Origin: Chitinophagales bacterium
GTDB lineage: Bacteria > Bacteroidota > Bacteroidia > Chitinophagales > JADJOU01
Direction of reading: 5' to 3'
Assembly: GCA_016787225.1 (NCBI GenBank)
Contig: JAEUUY010000019.1
Coordinates: forward strand, 61,204 to 125,203
Length of the DNA: 64,000 bases
Part shown: positions 35,777 to 43,043 of the stretch, piece by piece
How the letters are laid out: each line of letters begins with the position of its first letter
Position numbering within the stretch: position 1 is the stretch's first letter
The notes under the pieces: generated by a model
Databases searched by the model: none
Told to the model about the DNA's origin: nothing
What the model saw: only the letters and a program-made list of their open reading frames with translations
Position numbers and translations under genes: made by a program

Positions 35777-37003
35777 TTATAAATCGCCAAGAAAAATCAA
35801 ATCGAGGTCGATAAATTTTTCACCTAATATTTGACTAAAGTGCTGATGACATACATTGCCTATAAACAAGTAGGCCCCATGTCGCACCCCTTTGGAGAAT
35901 TGAATGAGAGGCTTGATACCGCCAGCATTTTGAAGTTGAATCATGGTATTGGCTAATATATTGCTCAAAGCGATAGATGCTGTTCGAGATACCCGTGATG
36001 GAATATTCGGTACGCAGTAGTGTATGACATCATGCTTTATAAATGTAGGATTATCATGATTAGTCATTTCACTTGTTTCAAAGCATCCACCTTGATCTAT
36101 CGACACATCTATTATGACAGAATTAGGTTTCATGTTCATGACCATAGATTCTGAAATAAGAATGGGTGTGCGGCTAGTTTTAGAATGTAATGCTCCTATA
36201 ACCACATCTGCATTTTTCAATTCCTGCGATAGCGTAATGGAGGATAATACAGATGTGTAGATATTTCTGCCGAGATTATTTTGAATACGTTTGAGCTTGT
36301 ACAGAGAGTTGTCAAAAATCTTGACAGTAGCCCCCAGTCCTAATGCGGCTTTGGCAGCAGTCTCACCTACTATGCCAGACCCCAATATGACTACATTGGT
36401 AGGTGGTACTCCTGTGATGCCACCTAGTAGAATTCCTTTGCCACCTTTGACGGTGCTCAGATATTCCGATGCTATCAATACGACCGCTCCGCCTGCTATT
36501 TCACTCATGGCACGAACTATAGGATAGGCTCCCCAGTCGTCTTGAAGGTATTCATAAGCAATCGCTGTTATTTTTTTCTCCATCATTTTCTCTACGACTT
36601 TTTTCTTCATTGATGGAAGATGAAGCGGGGAAAATATGGTTTGATGGGTTTTCATGTGTTCCACTTCCTCCAAAGTAGGTGGAGTCACTTGAAGTATAAT
36701 ATCACAGTCGTAAATTTTGTGTTGTTCATAAATTATATCAGCACCTGCCTCAGAATATTCTCTATCAGAATAGTGGCTATAATTTCCTGCACCGGTTTCA
36801 ATTTGTACCTTTATACCATGATGAGATAACATATGGACTGATTCTGGGGTCAAGGCTACTCGATTTTCTTGAAAGGTTTTTTCGCGAGGTACACCTATCG
36901 AGAAACTATTTTTCTTTTCACCTACGACTATAGGTTGTTCTTGTGTAGAATATTCGTATTTGGTGACATTTTGAGATAAATCAGTAACTTGACTCAGAGA
37001 CAT
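35777..37003 (-). CDS. ald: Alanine dehydrogenase (AlaDH/PNT family)
   Basis: This 408-residue NAD-dependent enzyme interconverts L-alanine and pyruvate plus ammonia. It has the AlaDH/PNT N-terminal domain (IGVPREKTFQENRVALTPE) and the Rossmann nucleotide-binding segment VVILGSGIVGETAAKAALGLGA (about 207-228), followed by DVSIDQGGCFETSE near the active site. It is longer than typical Ald (about 370), with ~30 extra N-terminal residues. A transhydrogenase alpha subunit is the alternative, but no PntB partner is adjacent. A -7 box lies 27 bases upstream. pabB follows after 15 bases, so the two may share a transcript. Confidence 0.9.
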   Translation of the reverse strand: MSLSQVTDLSQNVTKYEYSTQEQPIVVGEKKNSFSIGVPREKTFQENRVALTPESVHMLSHHGIKVQIETGAGNYSHYSDREYSEAGADIIYEQHKIYDCDIILQVTPPTLEEVEHMKTHQTIFSPLHLPSMKKKVVEKMMEKKITAIAYEYLQDDWGAYPIVRAMSEIAGGAVVLIASEYLSTVKGGKGILLGGITGVPPTNVVILGSGIVGETAAKAALGLGATVKIFDNSLYKLKRIQNNLGRNIYTSVLSSITLSQELKNADVVIGALHSKTSRTPILISESMVMNMKPNSVIIDVSIDQGGCFETSEMTNHDNPTFIKHDVIHYCVPNIPSRVSRTASIALSNILANTMIQLQNAGGIKPLIQFSKGVRHGAYLFIGNVCHQHFSQILGEKFIDLDLIFLGDL

Positions 37004-37029
37004 AAATAAAGTTCTATCTGTGTTTTGAA

Positions 37030-37037
37030 CAAATTTA
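37030..37037 (-). promoter_or_regulatory. -7 box of ald
   Basis: On the minus strand it reads TAAATTTG, 27 bases before the ald ATG, in the AT-rich gap shared with the tRNA-Asp promoter region on the other strand. Confidence 0.5.
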
Positions 37038-37130
37038 AGCTATTTTAATTTAATTAACCGAATGAATATCACTGGTTATCAAACATAACCGAGGTAATGA
37101 TTTTTTTCTACCCCAATTGTAAAATAGTTC

Positions 37131-37138
37131 TATATTTG
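37131..37138 (+). promoter_or_regulatory. -7 box upstream of tRNA-Asp
   Basis: TATATTTG (followed by C) is a perfect TAnnTTTG box. The tRNA begins 95 bases later, so a long leader would be removed. The leader contains a 7-bp hairpin TGACAAA-AGCA-TTTGTCA (37149-37166) of unknown role. Confidence 0.55.
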
Positions 37139-37232
37139 CACTCGCTTTTGACAAAAGCATTTGTCATTTACGTCTCGATGTTCTAATCGGGATTGCTTAG
37201 CAGAGATAATCTCAATGCGGCTGTGAGTAGAT

Positions 37233-37306
37233 GGTCTGGTAGTTCAGTTGGTTAGAATACATGCCTGTCACGCATGGGGTCGCGGGTTCGAGTCCCGTCC
37301 AGACCG
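37233..37306 (+). tRNA. tRNA-Asp(GTC)
   Basis: The 74-base gene folds as a full cloverleaf. The acceptor stem pairs GGTCTGG with CCAGACC, with discriminator G. The anticodon stem CATGC / GCATG encloses CTGTCAC, giving anticodon GTC. The T-arm GCGGG-TTCGAGT-CCCGT is intact. CCA is not encoded. A terminator follows directly. Confidence 0.97.
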
Positions 37307-37310
37307 CAGA

Positions 37311-37337
37311 AGGGTTCCGTTAGGAGCCCTTTTTTTA
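37311..37337 (+). terminator. Intrinsic terminator of tRNA-Asp
   Basis: AGGGTTCC / GGAGCCCT forms an 8-bp stem with one G-T pair and a 4-base loop, followed by seven T's, starting 4 bases after the tRNA. Confidence 0.85.
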
Positions 37338-37396
37338 TTAGATAGCTTTGTGGTTTTGTAAATAAAAGTTATTTTTGTAACAATTGAGAAAGAGAC

Positions 37397-37630
37397 ATGA
37401 AATCAGAGATTTCAATACACCGCGACGCAGTCAGAGACTGCGCCGAACAGGGAATTGCAACAACAATAAGTAATGGCGAGAAGATTATTGATAAGATTAA
37501 TGATAGTCAAAAGGAAACTCATGGAACAGGAACAACTCATATTCATTATGATAAAGATGGAAATGCAGTTTCAAGTAGATTATCAACTCATGGTAATGGC
37601 GATACAATAAGAACATATGATAAAAAATAA
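37397..37630 (+). CDS. Unknown 77-residue protein
   Basis: I do not recognise this protein. It is hydrophilic, with no signal peptide or membrane segment, and is rich in His, Thr, Asp and Gly in its second half (THIHYDKDGNAVSSRLSTHG). That composition resembles the YD-type repeat or linker sequences of secreted proteins, but is too short to assign. It starts at ATG 37397 after a purine-rich GAGAAAGAGAC tract and overlaps the next gene by 14 bases. This suggests translational coupling of an orphan pair located next to tRNA-Asp. Confidence 0.5.
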   Translation: MKSEISIHRDAVRDCAEQGIATTISNGEKIIDKINDSQKETHGTGTTHIHYDKDGNAVSSRLSTHGNGDTIRTYDKK

Positions 37631-38207
37631 ATTAATAAAAAAACTTTTCGGAATAATTATCTTATTAAATTCCTGTACTTCACCAATATTAGAAGTGAAG
37701 GAGGGCACTAAAAAGATAGTACTAAAAGCTGATGATGATAAGTGGGTAGTTATGAATATAAAGGACAATAAACCCTTTGGCCAATTTACTTATTTGACTC
37801 AACTAAATCAATCAAAGAAACTCGAGTGGTATTCTGGTTTTGATTCTCCATATTATTCAATTAAAATAGATGATTTTGATGAGATATCAAGCATAACTAA
37901 AAATTTTAAATACTTAGATACTACTTTACTTAGTGTGCCTATAATTTTGACACGGATATATAAAGATAGTAGTTTTAAAATAATAGTAAGTCCAAATTAT
38001 CCAATAGATCAGTTTGAAGTTACTGCTTATTATCCCAGTATTCCTAGCTTTCGTTTTAATTATCTTGAAAATAAGTATATTATATCTTTCAATAAATTAT
38101 TTCATGGTAAAAGTGTTATTTATCTAAAGTTTGAGTTTATTGGAGAAAAAAATGAAATTATAAAGACTTTAGATAGTGTCAATGTTATTATTCCTCATTC
38201 GACATAG
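37617..38207 (+). CDS. Unknown lipoprotein, 196 residues
   Basis: The N-terminus has lysines, a hydrophobic stretch and a lipobox-like end (LFGIIILLNSC, Cys at about 20), so export as a lipoprotein is likely. The rest is beta-rich with many aromatic and charged residues (WVVMNIKDNKPFGQFTYLTQ, FDSPYYSIKIDDFDEISSI) and matches no family I know. It is noticeably AT-rich. The 14-base overlap with the 77-residue gene implies co-expression. It is followed by about 590 bases of repeats before tRNA-Arg. Confidence 0.6.
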   Translation: MIKNKLIKKLFGIIILLNSCTSPILEVKEGTKKIVLKADDDKWVVMNIKDNKPFGQFTYLTQLNQSKKLEWYSGFDSPYYSIKIDDFDEISSITKNFKYLDTTLLSVPIILTRIYKDSSFKIIVSPNYPIDQFEVTAYYPSIPSFRFNYLENKYIISFNKLFHGKSVIYLKFEFIGEKNEIIKTLDSVNVIIPHST

Positions 38208-38236
38208 TGTGACTCTGTTCGCTGTAGGGTGCAGTC

Positions 38237-38275
38237 GAAGTCGTGACGCAGTTCGGCGAATGTCTGTGACTTCGT
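38237..38275. repeat. Hairpin repeat, copy 1 (partner at 38463-38500)
   Basis: The unit starts GAAGTCGTG and ends ACTTCGTT, and its ends can pair (GAAGTC / GACTTC). A diverged copy lies at 38463-38500. Both have GGCGAA in the loop. They look like a short REP-type family. Confidence 0.5.
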
Positions 38276-38282
38276 TGAAGTG

Positions 38283-38352
38283 TTAGTAAATTTGTAGTCT
38301 ACAAAATAAAAGCTTGCTTTGTAGCGATAAAGATGAGCAAGGGATTTACTAA
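38283..38352. other. Structured element able to form a three-way junction
   Basis: A 9-bp closing stem pairs 38283-38291 with 38344-38352 (TTAGTAAAT / ATTTACTAA). Inside are two further stems: 38292-38305 (TTGTA / TACAA, about 6 bp) and 38313-38318 with 38336-38341 (CTTGCT / AGCAAG). Nested complementarity of this kind suggests a folded RNA or a mobile hairpin element. No known RNA family was recognised. Confidence 0.4.
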
Positions 38353-38354
38353 AT

Positions 38355-38431
38355 TTTTCTGTGTATTCTGCGTTTTCCGTGAGACACAAAAAATGCAGAG
38401 AAAAACTTCCGTGATTTCCGTGTATTCTGTG
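38355..38431. repeat. Two triplets of a 9-bp tandem motif
   Basis: On the plus strand 38355-38381 reads as three 9-mers (TTTTCTGTG, TATTCTGCG, TTTTCCGTG) and 38405-38431 as three more (ACTTCCGTG, ATTTCCGTG, TATTCTGTG). On the minus strand each unit begins with CAC or CGC followed by an A-rich part, like the CACGAATT octamers of the GxxExxY cassette ends. Confidence 0.65.
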
Positions 38432-38462
38432 AGAAAAACTCTGATATCCTTAGTCTATAGTT

Positions 38463-38500
38463 GAAGTCGTGCAGCGTTAGGCGAAGTTTGCAACTTCGTT
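38463..38500. repeat. Hairpin repeat, copy 2
   Basis: This is the diverged copy of the unit at 38237-38275. It keeps the GAAGTCGTG start, the GGCGAAG centre and the ACTTCGTT end, with GAAGT / ACTTC able to pair. Confidence 0.45.
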
Positions 38501-38510
38501 AATAAGAATT

Positions 38511-38630
38511 GAGTTGTAAAATTTACACCCTCATTTTTTAATTAAATTAATCACTCCATAAATCAAAAATGCCTCCGAGAAACTTGGAGGCATTTTTCGT
38601 TGCGGTCGCGTAGGGATTCGAACCCCAAAC
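38511..38630. repeat. Duplicated tRNA-Arg 3' segment and terminator (period 199 bp)
   Basis: This stretch repeats at 38710-38829 with a constant 199-base offset and few changes. It includes the AT-rich flank beginning GAGTTGTAAAATTTA, a terminator hairpin and the T-arm plus acceptor 3' half of tRNA-Arg. Identity ends where the anticodon arm begins. Confidence 0.85.
38565..38597 (-). terminator. Terminator downstream of tRNA-Arg-like unit A
   Basis: A 12-bp stem AAAAATGCCTCC / GGAGGCATTTTT with a 9-base loop, identical to that at 38764-38796. It is symmetrical and could act on both strands. Confidence 0.85.
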
Positions 38631-38705
38631 CTTCCCGACGCTCGCGGTCGGGATGCTCTATTGCTAGCGCTTTTGGTTGTTATAGTGACAAGCTAAGTTT
38701 CTTAC
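38603..38705 (-). pseudogene. tRNA-Arg-like unit A (5' end lost)
   Basis: Read on the minus strand, the T-arm and acceptor 3' strand are identical to tRNA-Arg(ACG), ending CTACGCGACC. The anticodon arm is replaced by a 7-bp GC-rich hairpin TCCCGAC / GTCGGGA. The part before ATAGAGC aligns with the inserted hairpins of units C and D but is decayed, and the tRNA 5' strand is missing. It cannot be a working tRNA. Confidence 0.75.
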
Positions 38706-38763
38706 TTTTGAGTTGTAAAATTTATACCCTAATCTTTTATTAAATTCAATCACTTTATAAATC

Positions 38764-38796
38764 AAAAATGCCTCCGAGAAACTTGGAGGCATTTTT
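38764..38796 (-). terminator. Terminator of tRNA-Arg
   Basis: A 12-bp perfect stem (AAAAATGCCTCC / GGAGGCATTTTT) with a 9-base loop, starting 6 bases beyond the 3' end of tRNA-Arg on the minus strand and followed by a T-rich end. Confidence 0.9.
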
Positions 38797-38801
38797 CGTT
38801 G

Positions 38802-38875
38802 CGGTCGCGTAGGGATTCGAACCCCAAACCTCCTGATCCGTAGTCAGGTGCTCTATCCAATTGAGCTACGCAACC
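38802..38875 (-). tRNA. tRNA-Arg(ACG)
   Basis: The 74-base gene is a complete cloverleaf on the minus strand. The acceptor stem pairs GGTTGCG with CGCGACC (one G-T pair) with discriminator G. The anticodon stem CCTGA / TCAGG encloses CTACGGA, giving ACG (read as inosine-CG after editing). The T-arm is GGGG-TTCGAAT-CCCT. It is the only intact member of a four-unit array, being preceded by units D and C on the same strand and followed by a terminator and unit A. Confidence 0.97.
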
Positions 38876-38881
38876 TTTTTA

Positions 38882-39010
38882 CTTCGATTTTATTCTTGGG
38901 TTCGAGAACCCCAAATCTTCCCGACGCTGTCGTTGAGATGCTCTATTGCCGACGCTTCGGTCGGCATACTGACAAGTAAACTTCGTCAGTACCAATTGAG
39001 CTACGCAACC
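38882..39010 (-). pseudogene. tRNA-Arg-like unit C with D-loop hairpin insertions
   Basis: The 5' strand GGTTGCGTAGCTCAATTGG is identical to tRNA-Arg. Two hairpins are inserted after it in the D-loop: TACTGAC ... GTCAGTA and TGCCGAC-CGAAGC-GTCGGCA. The sequence then returns to ATAGAGCA, but the anticodon arm is replaced by an imperfect GC-rich hairpin. The T-loop is altered and the acceptor 3' strand no longer pairs. It repeats as unit D with a 136-base period. Whether it is processed is unknown, but it should be transcribed with tRNA-Arg. Confidence 0.75.
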
Positions 39011-39017
39011 TTTTTTG

Positions 39018-39147
39018 CTTCGATTTTATTCTTGGGTTCGAGAACCCCAAATCTTCCCGACGCTGTCGTTGAGATGCTCTATTGCCGACGCTTCGGTCGG
39101 CATACTGACAAGCAAGGCTTCGTCAGTACCAATTGAGCTACGCAACC
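39018..39147 (-). pseudogene. tRNA-Arg-like unit D with D-loop hairpin insertions
   Basis: This is nearly identical to unit C and is the first unit after the promoter at 39166-39173. It differs in the first inserted hairpin, where AAGT/ACTT of unit C is AAGC/GCTT here, so complementarity is kept although bases change. That hints at selection on the RNA fold, though it rests on one pair. The acceptor 3' strand does not pair with the 5' strand, so no mature tRNA is expected. Confidence 0.75.
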
Positions 39148-39165
39148 TAATTTTAAAAAGGAGAG

Positions 39166-39173
39166 CAAATATA
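39166..39173 (-). promoter_or_regulatory. -7 box of the tRNA-Arg array
   Basis: On the minus strand it reads TATATTTG followed by C, a perfect TAnnTTTG match. It lies 19 bases before the 5' end of unit D and about 30 bases after the mdh stop, so units D, C and tRNA-Arg should form one transcript. Confidence 0.6.
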
Positions 39174-39202
39174 TAATAAAATAAATGCACTCCTTTTTTA
39201 TT

Positions 39203-40138
39203 TTAAAGAGACAAAGTGGCTAATACACTATTCATATTTCTCACTGCATCTGCAGATTTAGAGAATAGTGCTTTTTCATCTTCGTTCAAATCTAGTTCGA
39301 TAATCTTTTCCCAGCCATTCTTTCCTATTACTACTGGCACTCCTAGGCAAATATCATTTTGTCCATATTCGCCATCTAGTTTGACACAGCAAGGATATAC
39401 TCTTTTTTCATCTCTCACTATTGACTCTACAAGTACTGCACCTGCAGCACCTGGTGCATACCACGCAGAAGTACCAAGCATAGCTGTGAGTGTAGCCCCA
39501 CCTACCATGGTATCAGCAGCTACCTTAGCTGCGGTTTCGGCTGTTAACACATTATGCACAGGTACTCCTTGATAAGTAGCTAATCTCGTCAAAGGAATCA
39601 TGGTCGTATCGCCATGTCCACCAATTACGGTAGCCTGAAGGTCATGTTGAGAGCATCCGATAGCCTGCTGTAGATATGTTTTAAATCTGCTGCTATCTAA
39701 AATTCCCCCCATTCCTATAATTCTATGCTTAGGTAGTCCTGAACTAGTCAAGGCTAGGTAGGTCATAGTGTCCATAGGATTCGAAATCACCACAATGATA
39801 CAATCAGGAGAAAACTTCAATAAATTTTCTGTGACATTTTTTACAATGCCAGCATTGATACCTATCAATTCTTCTCTCGTCATGCCTGGTTTACGTGGTA
39901 TACCCGAAGTTATAACTGCTACATGGCTACCTGCAGTTTTGCTATAATCATTAGTGCTTCCAATTACTTTGGTATCAAATCCAAGAAGTGAAGTTGTTTG
40001 GGTCATGTCTAAAGCCTTACCTTCAGCAAATCCTTCTTTTATATCGAGCAATACGAGTTCTTCGCAAAGCTCTTTTCTCATAATATTATCTGCACATGTA
40101 GCGCCTACTGCACCTGCTCCTACTACGGTAATTTTCAT
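39203..40138 (-). CDS. mdh: Malate dehydrogenase
   Basis: This 311-residue NAD-dependent enzyme of the TCA cycle oxidises malate to oxaloacetate in the cytoplasm. It has the Rossmann glycines VVGAGAVGATCAD (residues 4-16), an acidic residue at the end of beta-2 (LLDIKEG) indicating NAD preference, and the mobile loop GIPRKPGMTREEL with the two substrate-binding arginines. The catalytic GGHGDTTMIPL histidine and VISNPMD are also present. It belongs to the lactate-dehydrogenase-like group of Mdh common in Bacteroidota. The tRNA-Arg array lies directly downstream on the same strand. Upstream are 272 bases of AT-rich sequence. Confidence 0.96.
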   Translation of the reverse strand: MKITVVGAGAVGATCADNIMRKELCEELVLLDIKEGFAEGKALDMTQTTSLLGFDTKVIGSTNDYSKTAGSHVAVITSGIPRKPGMTREELIGINAGIVKNVTENLLKFSPDCIIVVISNPMDTMTYLALTSSGLPKHRIIGMGGILDSSRFKTYLQQAIGCSQHDLQATVIGGHGDTTMIPLTRLATYQGVPVHNVLTAETAAKVAADTMVGGATLTAMLGTSAWYAPGAAGAVLVESIVRDEKRVYPCCVKLDGEYGQNDICLGVPVVIGKNGWEKIIELDLNEDEKALFSKSADAVRNMNSVLATLSL

Positions 40139-40372
40139 TTTAATCTAGTTTTAAAATTGTAAATAATTGATTAAATTTAAAGAGCGCAAATTTCTATCAT
40201 TTTAAATTGATAATTCCAATTAATTTTCAAGAAATCAATTAAAAAAACACAATATTGTGAAGGCTATCACAGTTCTAAGATATTGAAGTTATGATTGGAT
40301 TACAAAATATTTAAAATCAAATATTTAGAATTAAAAGTAAAAAGGAATTTAAGTCTTTTAAATCTATTTTAT

Positions 40373-40380
40373 TAGGTTTG
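40373..40380 (+). promoter_or_regulatory. -7 box of efp
   Basis: TAGGTTTG matches TAnnTTTG and lies 31 bases before the ATG at 40411. It overlaps a TTG at 40378 that would otherwise open a longer frame, so it supports the shorter protein. Confidence 0.55.
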
Positions 40381-40410
40381 CCTTCTAATTATTTTAAATC
40401 ATTTTACAAA

Positions 40411-40977
40411 ATGGCAAGTACGTCGGAAATAAAGAAAGGACTATGCATGGTTATCGATGGTAATCTATGGGTAGTTGTAGATTTTCTTCATGTTAAACCA
40501 GGCAAGGGTCCAGCATTCGTGAGAACAAAACTTAAAAATGTAAAAACCAAGAAAGTAGTAGAGCAAACCATACCAGCTGGTCATTCAATTGAAACAGCAA
40601 GAGTGGAACGAAGAGCATTTCAATATCTTTATAACGATGAGTCTGGATATCATTTTATGAATAACGAAACCTATGACCAAGTGGCGATAGATGGGGATAT
40701 GATTAATAATCCACAATTGCTCAAAGAAGGGCAAACCGTGGAAATGCTTCTCCATGCTGAGACCGAAGAAACATTGACGGTAGAAATGCCAGCTTCGGTA
40801 GCTTTAAAAGTTACGGAAACATATGATGCCGTGGCTGGAAATACGGCTACTAATGCCACAAAAGAAGCAACTGTAGAAACTGGCGCAAAGATTCAAGTGC
40901 CACTTTTTGTGAATGAAGGTGACCTAATCAAAATAAATACAGACTCATGTGCTTATATGGAGCGTGTAAAAGCTTAA
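40411..40977 (+). CDS. efp: Translation elongation factor P
   Basis: This 188-residue factor relieves ribosome stalling at polyproline and binds between the P and E sites. The start MASTSEIKKGLCM at 40411 gives the normal length; the frame is open further upstream but that part would overlap the promoter. The domain I loop VKPGKGPAFVRTKLKN carries the lysine that is modified in many bacteria (K near residue 34). OB domains II and III are complete, ending INTDSCAYMERVKA. The TonB in this window has an eleven-proline run, a likely EF-P client. accB follows 55 bases later behind its own -7 box. Confidence 0.95.
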   Translation: MASTSEIKKGLCMVIDGNLWVVVDFLHVKPGKGPAFVRTKLKNVKTKKVVEQTIPAGHSIETARVERRAFQYLYNDESGYHFMNNETYDQVAIDGDMINNPQLLKEGQTVEMLLHAETEETLTVEMPASVALKVTETYDAVAGNTATNATKEATVETGAKIQVPLFVNEGDLIKINTDSCAYMERVKA

Positions 40978-41005
40978 TTAATATATCCTAGTATCAATTT
41001 TATTA

Positions 41006-41013
41006 TATATTTG
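41006..41013 (+). promoter_or_regulatory. -7 box of accB
   Basis: TATATTTG lies 20 bases before the accB ATG, the most common spacing in this window. It would start the accB-accC transcript separately from efp. Confidence 0.6.
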
Positions 41014-41032
41014 AACCTAAAATCTAAAAATT

Positions 41033-41521
41033 ATGGACTTTAAAGAAATCCAAGAACTAGTAAAAATGTTTAGCAAGTCGGGAATTGGTGAATTAAAAAT
41101 AGAGCAAGAAAATTTTTCGATTAAATTGAAAAGTAATGAAAGTTTTACCCAAGTAGTTAGCGGAGGGGTGGTGACTTCGATGCCTATGGCAGCTGCTCCC
41201 GTGACGCAAACCGCAGCAGTATCTCCAGCTCCAATAGCTACTAATAACGAAGAAAAAGCAGCACCTGCAGCCAAATCAGGTGGTAATGAAAAGACTATCA
41301 AAGCGCCAATGATTGGCACTTTCTATCGTTCTTCAGGACCAGATAAGGATCCATTTGTAAAAGTAGGCGACCGAGTAGAAGTAGGTCAGGTTATCTGTAT
41401 TATTGAAGCTATGAAGCTTTTTAATGAAATAGAAAGTGATGTCGCAGGTACTATTACTAAAGTACTAATCAACGACGCGAGTCCAGTGGAGTACGACCAA
41501 CCTTTATTTGTAGTAGAATAA
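41033..41521 (+). CDS. accB: Biotin carboxyl carrier protein of acetyl-CoA carboxylase
   Basis: This 162-residue protein carries the biotin that shuttles carboxyl groups in acetyl-CoA carboxylase, the first step of fatty-acid synthesis. It has an N-terminal domain (1-50), an Ala/Pro-rich linker (about 55-90) and a C-terminal biotinyl domain with EAMKLFNEIE. The biotinylated lysine is K128, 34 residues from the C-terminus as expected. The segment APMIGTFYRSSGPDKDPFV is typical of AccB. accC follows 75 bases later. Confidence 0.96.
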   Translation: MDFKEIQELVKMFSKSGIGELKIEQENFSIKLKSNESFTQVVSGGVVTSMPMAAAPVTQTAAVSPAPIATNNEEKAAPAAKSGGNEKTIKAPMIGTFYRSSGPDKDPFVKVGDRVEVGQVICIIEAMKLFNEIESDVAGTITKVLINDASPVEYDQPLFVVE

Positions 41522-41596
41522 TAATTAATTTCTAAGAAATCTGTGCTCACACAGAATCAAAATTAATTATTGATTATTAATTATTAATTGGATTAA

Positions 41597-42967
41597 ATGT
41601 TTAAGAAAATATTAATAGCCAATAGAGGCGAAATTGCACTTAGAGTTATACGAACCGCTCGTGAAATGGGTATCAAAACGGTGGCAGTTTATTCTACTGC
41701 GGATAAGGATAGCTTGCATGTAAAGTTCGCAGATGAGGCTATCTGCATAGGTCCTCCTGAGAGTTCTAAGTCCTATTTGAATATTCCTAATATCATAGCA
41801 GCCATAGAATTGACAGGTGCGGATGCAGTACATCCAGGCTATGGTTTTTTGGCTGAAAATGCTGGATTTGCTGAAATATGTAGTCAATATAAGGTGAAAT
41901 TCATCGGTCCTACACCTGAAATGATTCGCCTTATGGGTGATAAAATCACAGCGAAGGACACTATGATAAAGGCTGGAGTTCCTGTGGTGCCTGGTTCACC
42001 TGGATTAATAGAAGATGTAGAGGAAGGAATAAAGGTAGCTGTAGAAATGGGTTTTCCTGTAATCATAAAAGCTACTGCAGGTGGAGGAGGTAAAGGAATG
42101 CGTATTGTATGGAAAGAAGAGGATTTTCAATCTAATTTCGAAACAGCAACCCGTGAAGCTACTGCTGCATTCGGCAATGGTGGTTGCTATGTAGAGAAAT
42201 ATATCGAAGAGCCAAGACATATTGAAATTCAGGTAGCTGGTGACCAACACGGAAATGTCACACACTTATCTGAAAGAGACTGTTCTATTCAACGCCGTCA
42301 TCAAAAGTTGGTAGAGGAATGTCCGTCTCCATTTGTAGATCCTGAGTTAAGAAAGAAAATGGGTGAAGCGGCTAAGAAGGCTGCAAAATCAATTAACTAC
42401 GAAGGGATGGGAACCATTGAGTTTCTTGTAGATAAATATAAGAATTTCTACTTTATGGAAATGAATACGAGAATTCAAGTGGAGCACACGGTGACAGAAG
42501 AAGTAATGGATTTTGACCTCATCAAGGAGCAGATTATGATAGCTGCTGGTGAGAAAATAACTCGTTCAGAATATTTCCCTCCAGAGCGTGGTGTTCATGC
42601 TATTGAAGTTCGAATTAATGCTGAGAATGTGTTGCGCGACTTCGCCCCACATCCGGGTAAGATAGGCGCATTCCATACTCCAAAAGGATTTGGTGTGCGT
42701 GTAGATACCTTAGCGTATTCTGGATATACTGTGCAGCCTTATTATGATAGTATGATAGCGAAATTGATTTGCAGATCGCACTCACGCGAAGAGGCAATTC
42801 AGAAAATGAAAAGAGCTCTAGAAGAATTCGTAGTAGAAGGCATCAATACAACCATTCCATTCCATAAGGTACTTATGAATAATGAGGATTTTGTCAAAGG
42901 TAATTTCGATACTGGTTTCCTCAATAAATGGGACTATATCGAAGAAATAAAGAAACTGGAAAAATAA
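41597..42967 (+). CDS. accC: Biotin carboxylase subunit of acetyl-CoA carboxylase
   Basis: This 456-residue ATP-grasp enzyme carboxylates the biotin on AccB. It begins [20 protein letters not shown]. It has the glycine-rich lid [14 protein letters not shown] (about 157-170), the bicarbonate/ATP site [13 protein letters not shown] and the catalytic block [17 protein letters not shown]. It ends in the BC C-terminal domain. The length is standard (about 450). The 75-base spacer after accB is a nearly pure AATTAATTATT-type tract. The next gene, fabI, extends the fatty-acid theme. Confidence 0.97.
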   Translation: MFKKILIANRGEIALRVIRTAREMGIKTVAVYSTADKDSLHVKFADEAICIGPPESSKSYLNIPNIIAAIELTGADAVHPGYGFLAENAGFAEICSQYKVKFIGPTPEMIRLMGDKITAKDTMIKAGVPVVPGSPGLIEDVEEGIKVAVEMGFPVIIKATAGGGGKGMRIVWKEEDFQSNFETATREATAAFGNGGCYVEKYIEEPRHIEIQVAGDQHGNVTHLSERDCSIQRRHQKLVEECPSPFVDPELRKKMGEAAKKAAKSINYEGMGTIEFLVDKYKNFYFMEMNTRIQVEHTVTEEVMDFDLIKEQIMIAAGEKITRSEYFPPERGVHAIEVRINAENVLRDFAPHPGKIGAFHTPKGFGVRVDTLAYSGYTVQPYYDSMIAKLICRSHSREEAIQKMKRALEEFVVEGINTTIPFHKVLMNNEDFVKGNFDTGFLNKWDYIEEIKKLEK

Positions 42968-43043
42968 ATTAGTAACAAGTTCCTAGTTACTAGTCTCAAG
43001 TGTAACTCGAAACTAACAACTAGTAGCTATTAACTCAAAAGAT

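Noticed and set aside
38861..39136. 91-codon open frame across tRNA-like units C and D
   Set aside because: It repeats its own sequence because it runs through the 136-base tRNA-like repeat; it has no coding character.
38603..39147. Units A, C and D as functional tRNAs with introns
   Set aside because: None has both acceptor strands pairing, and the anticodon arm is replaced; bacterial tRNA introns are group I or II and far larger.
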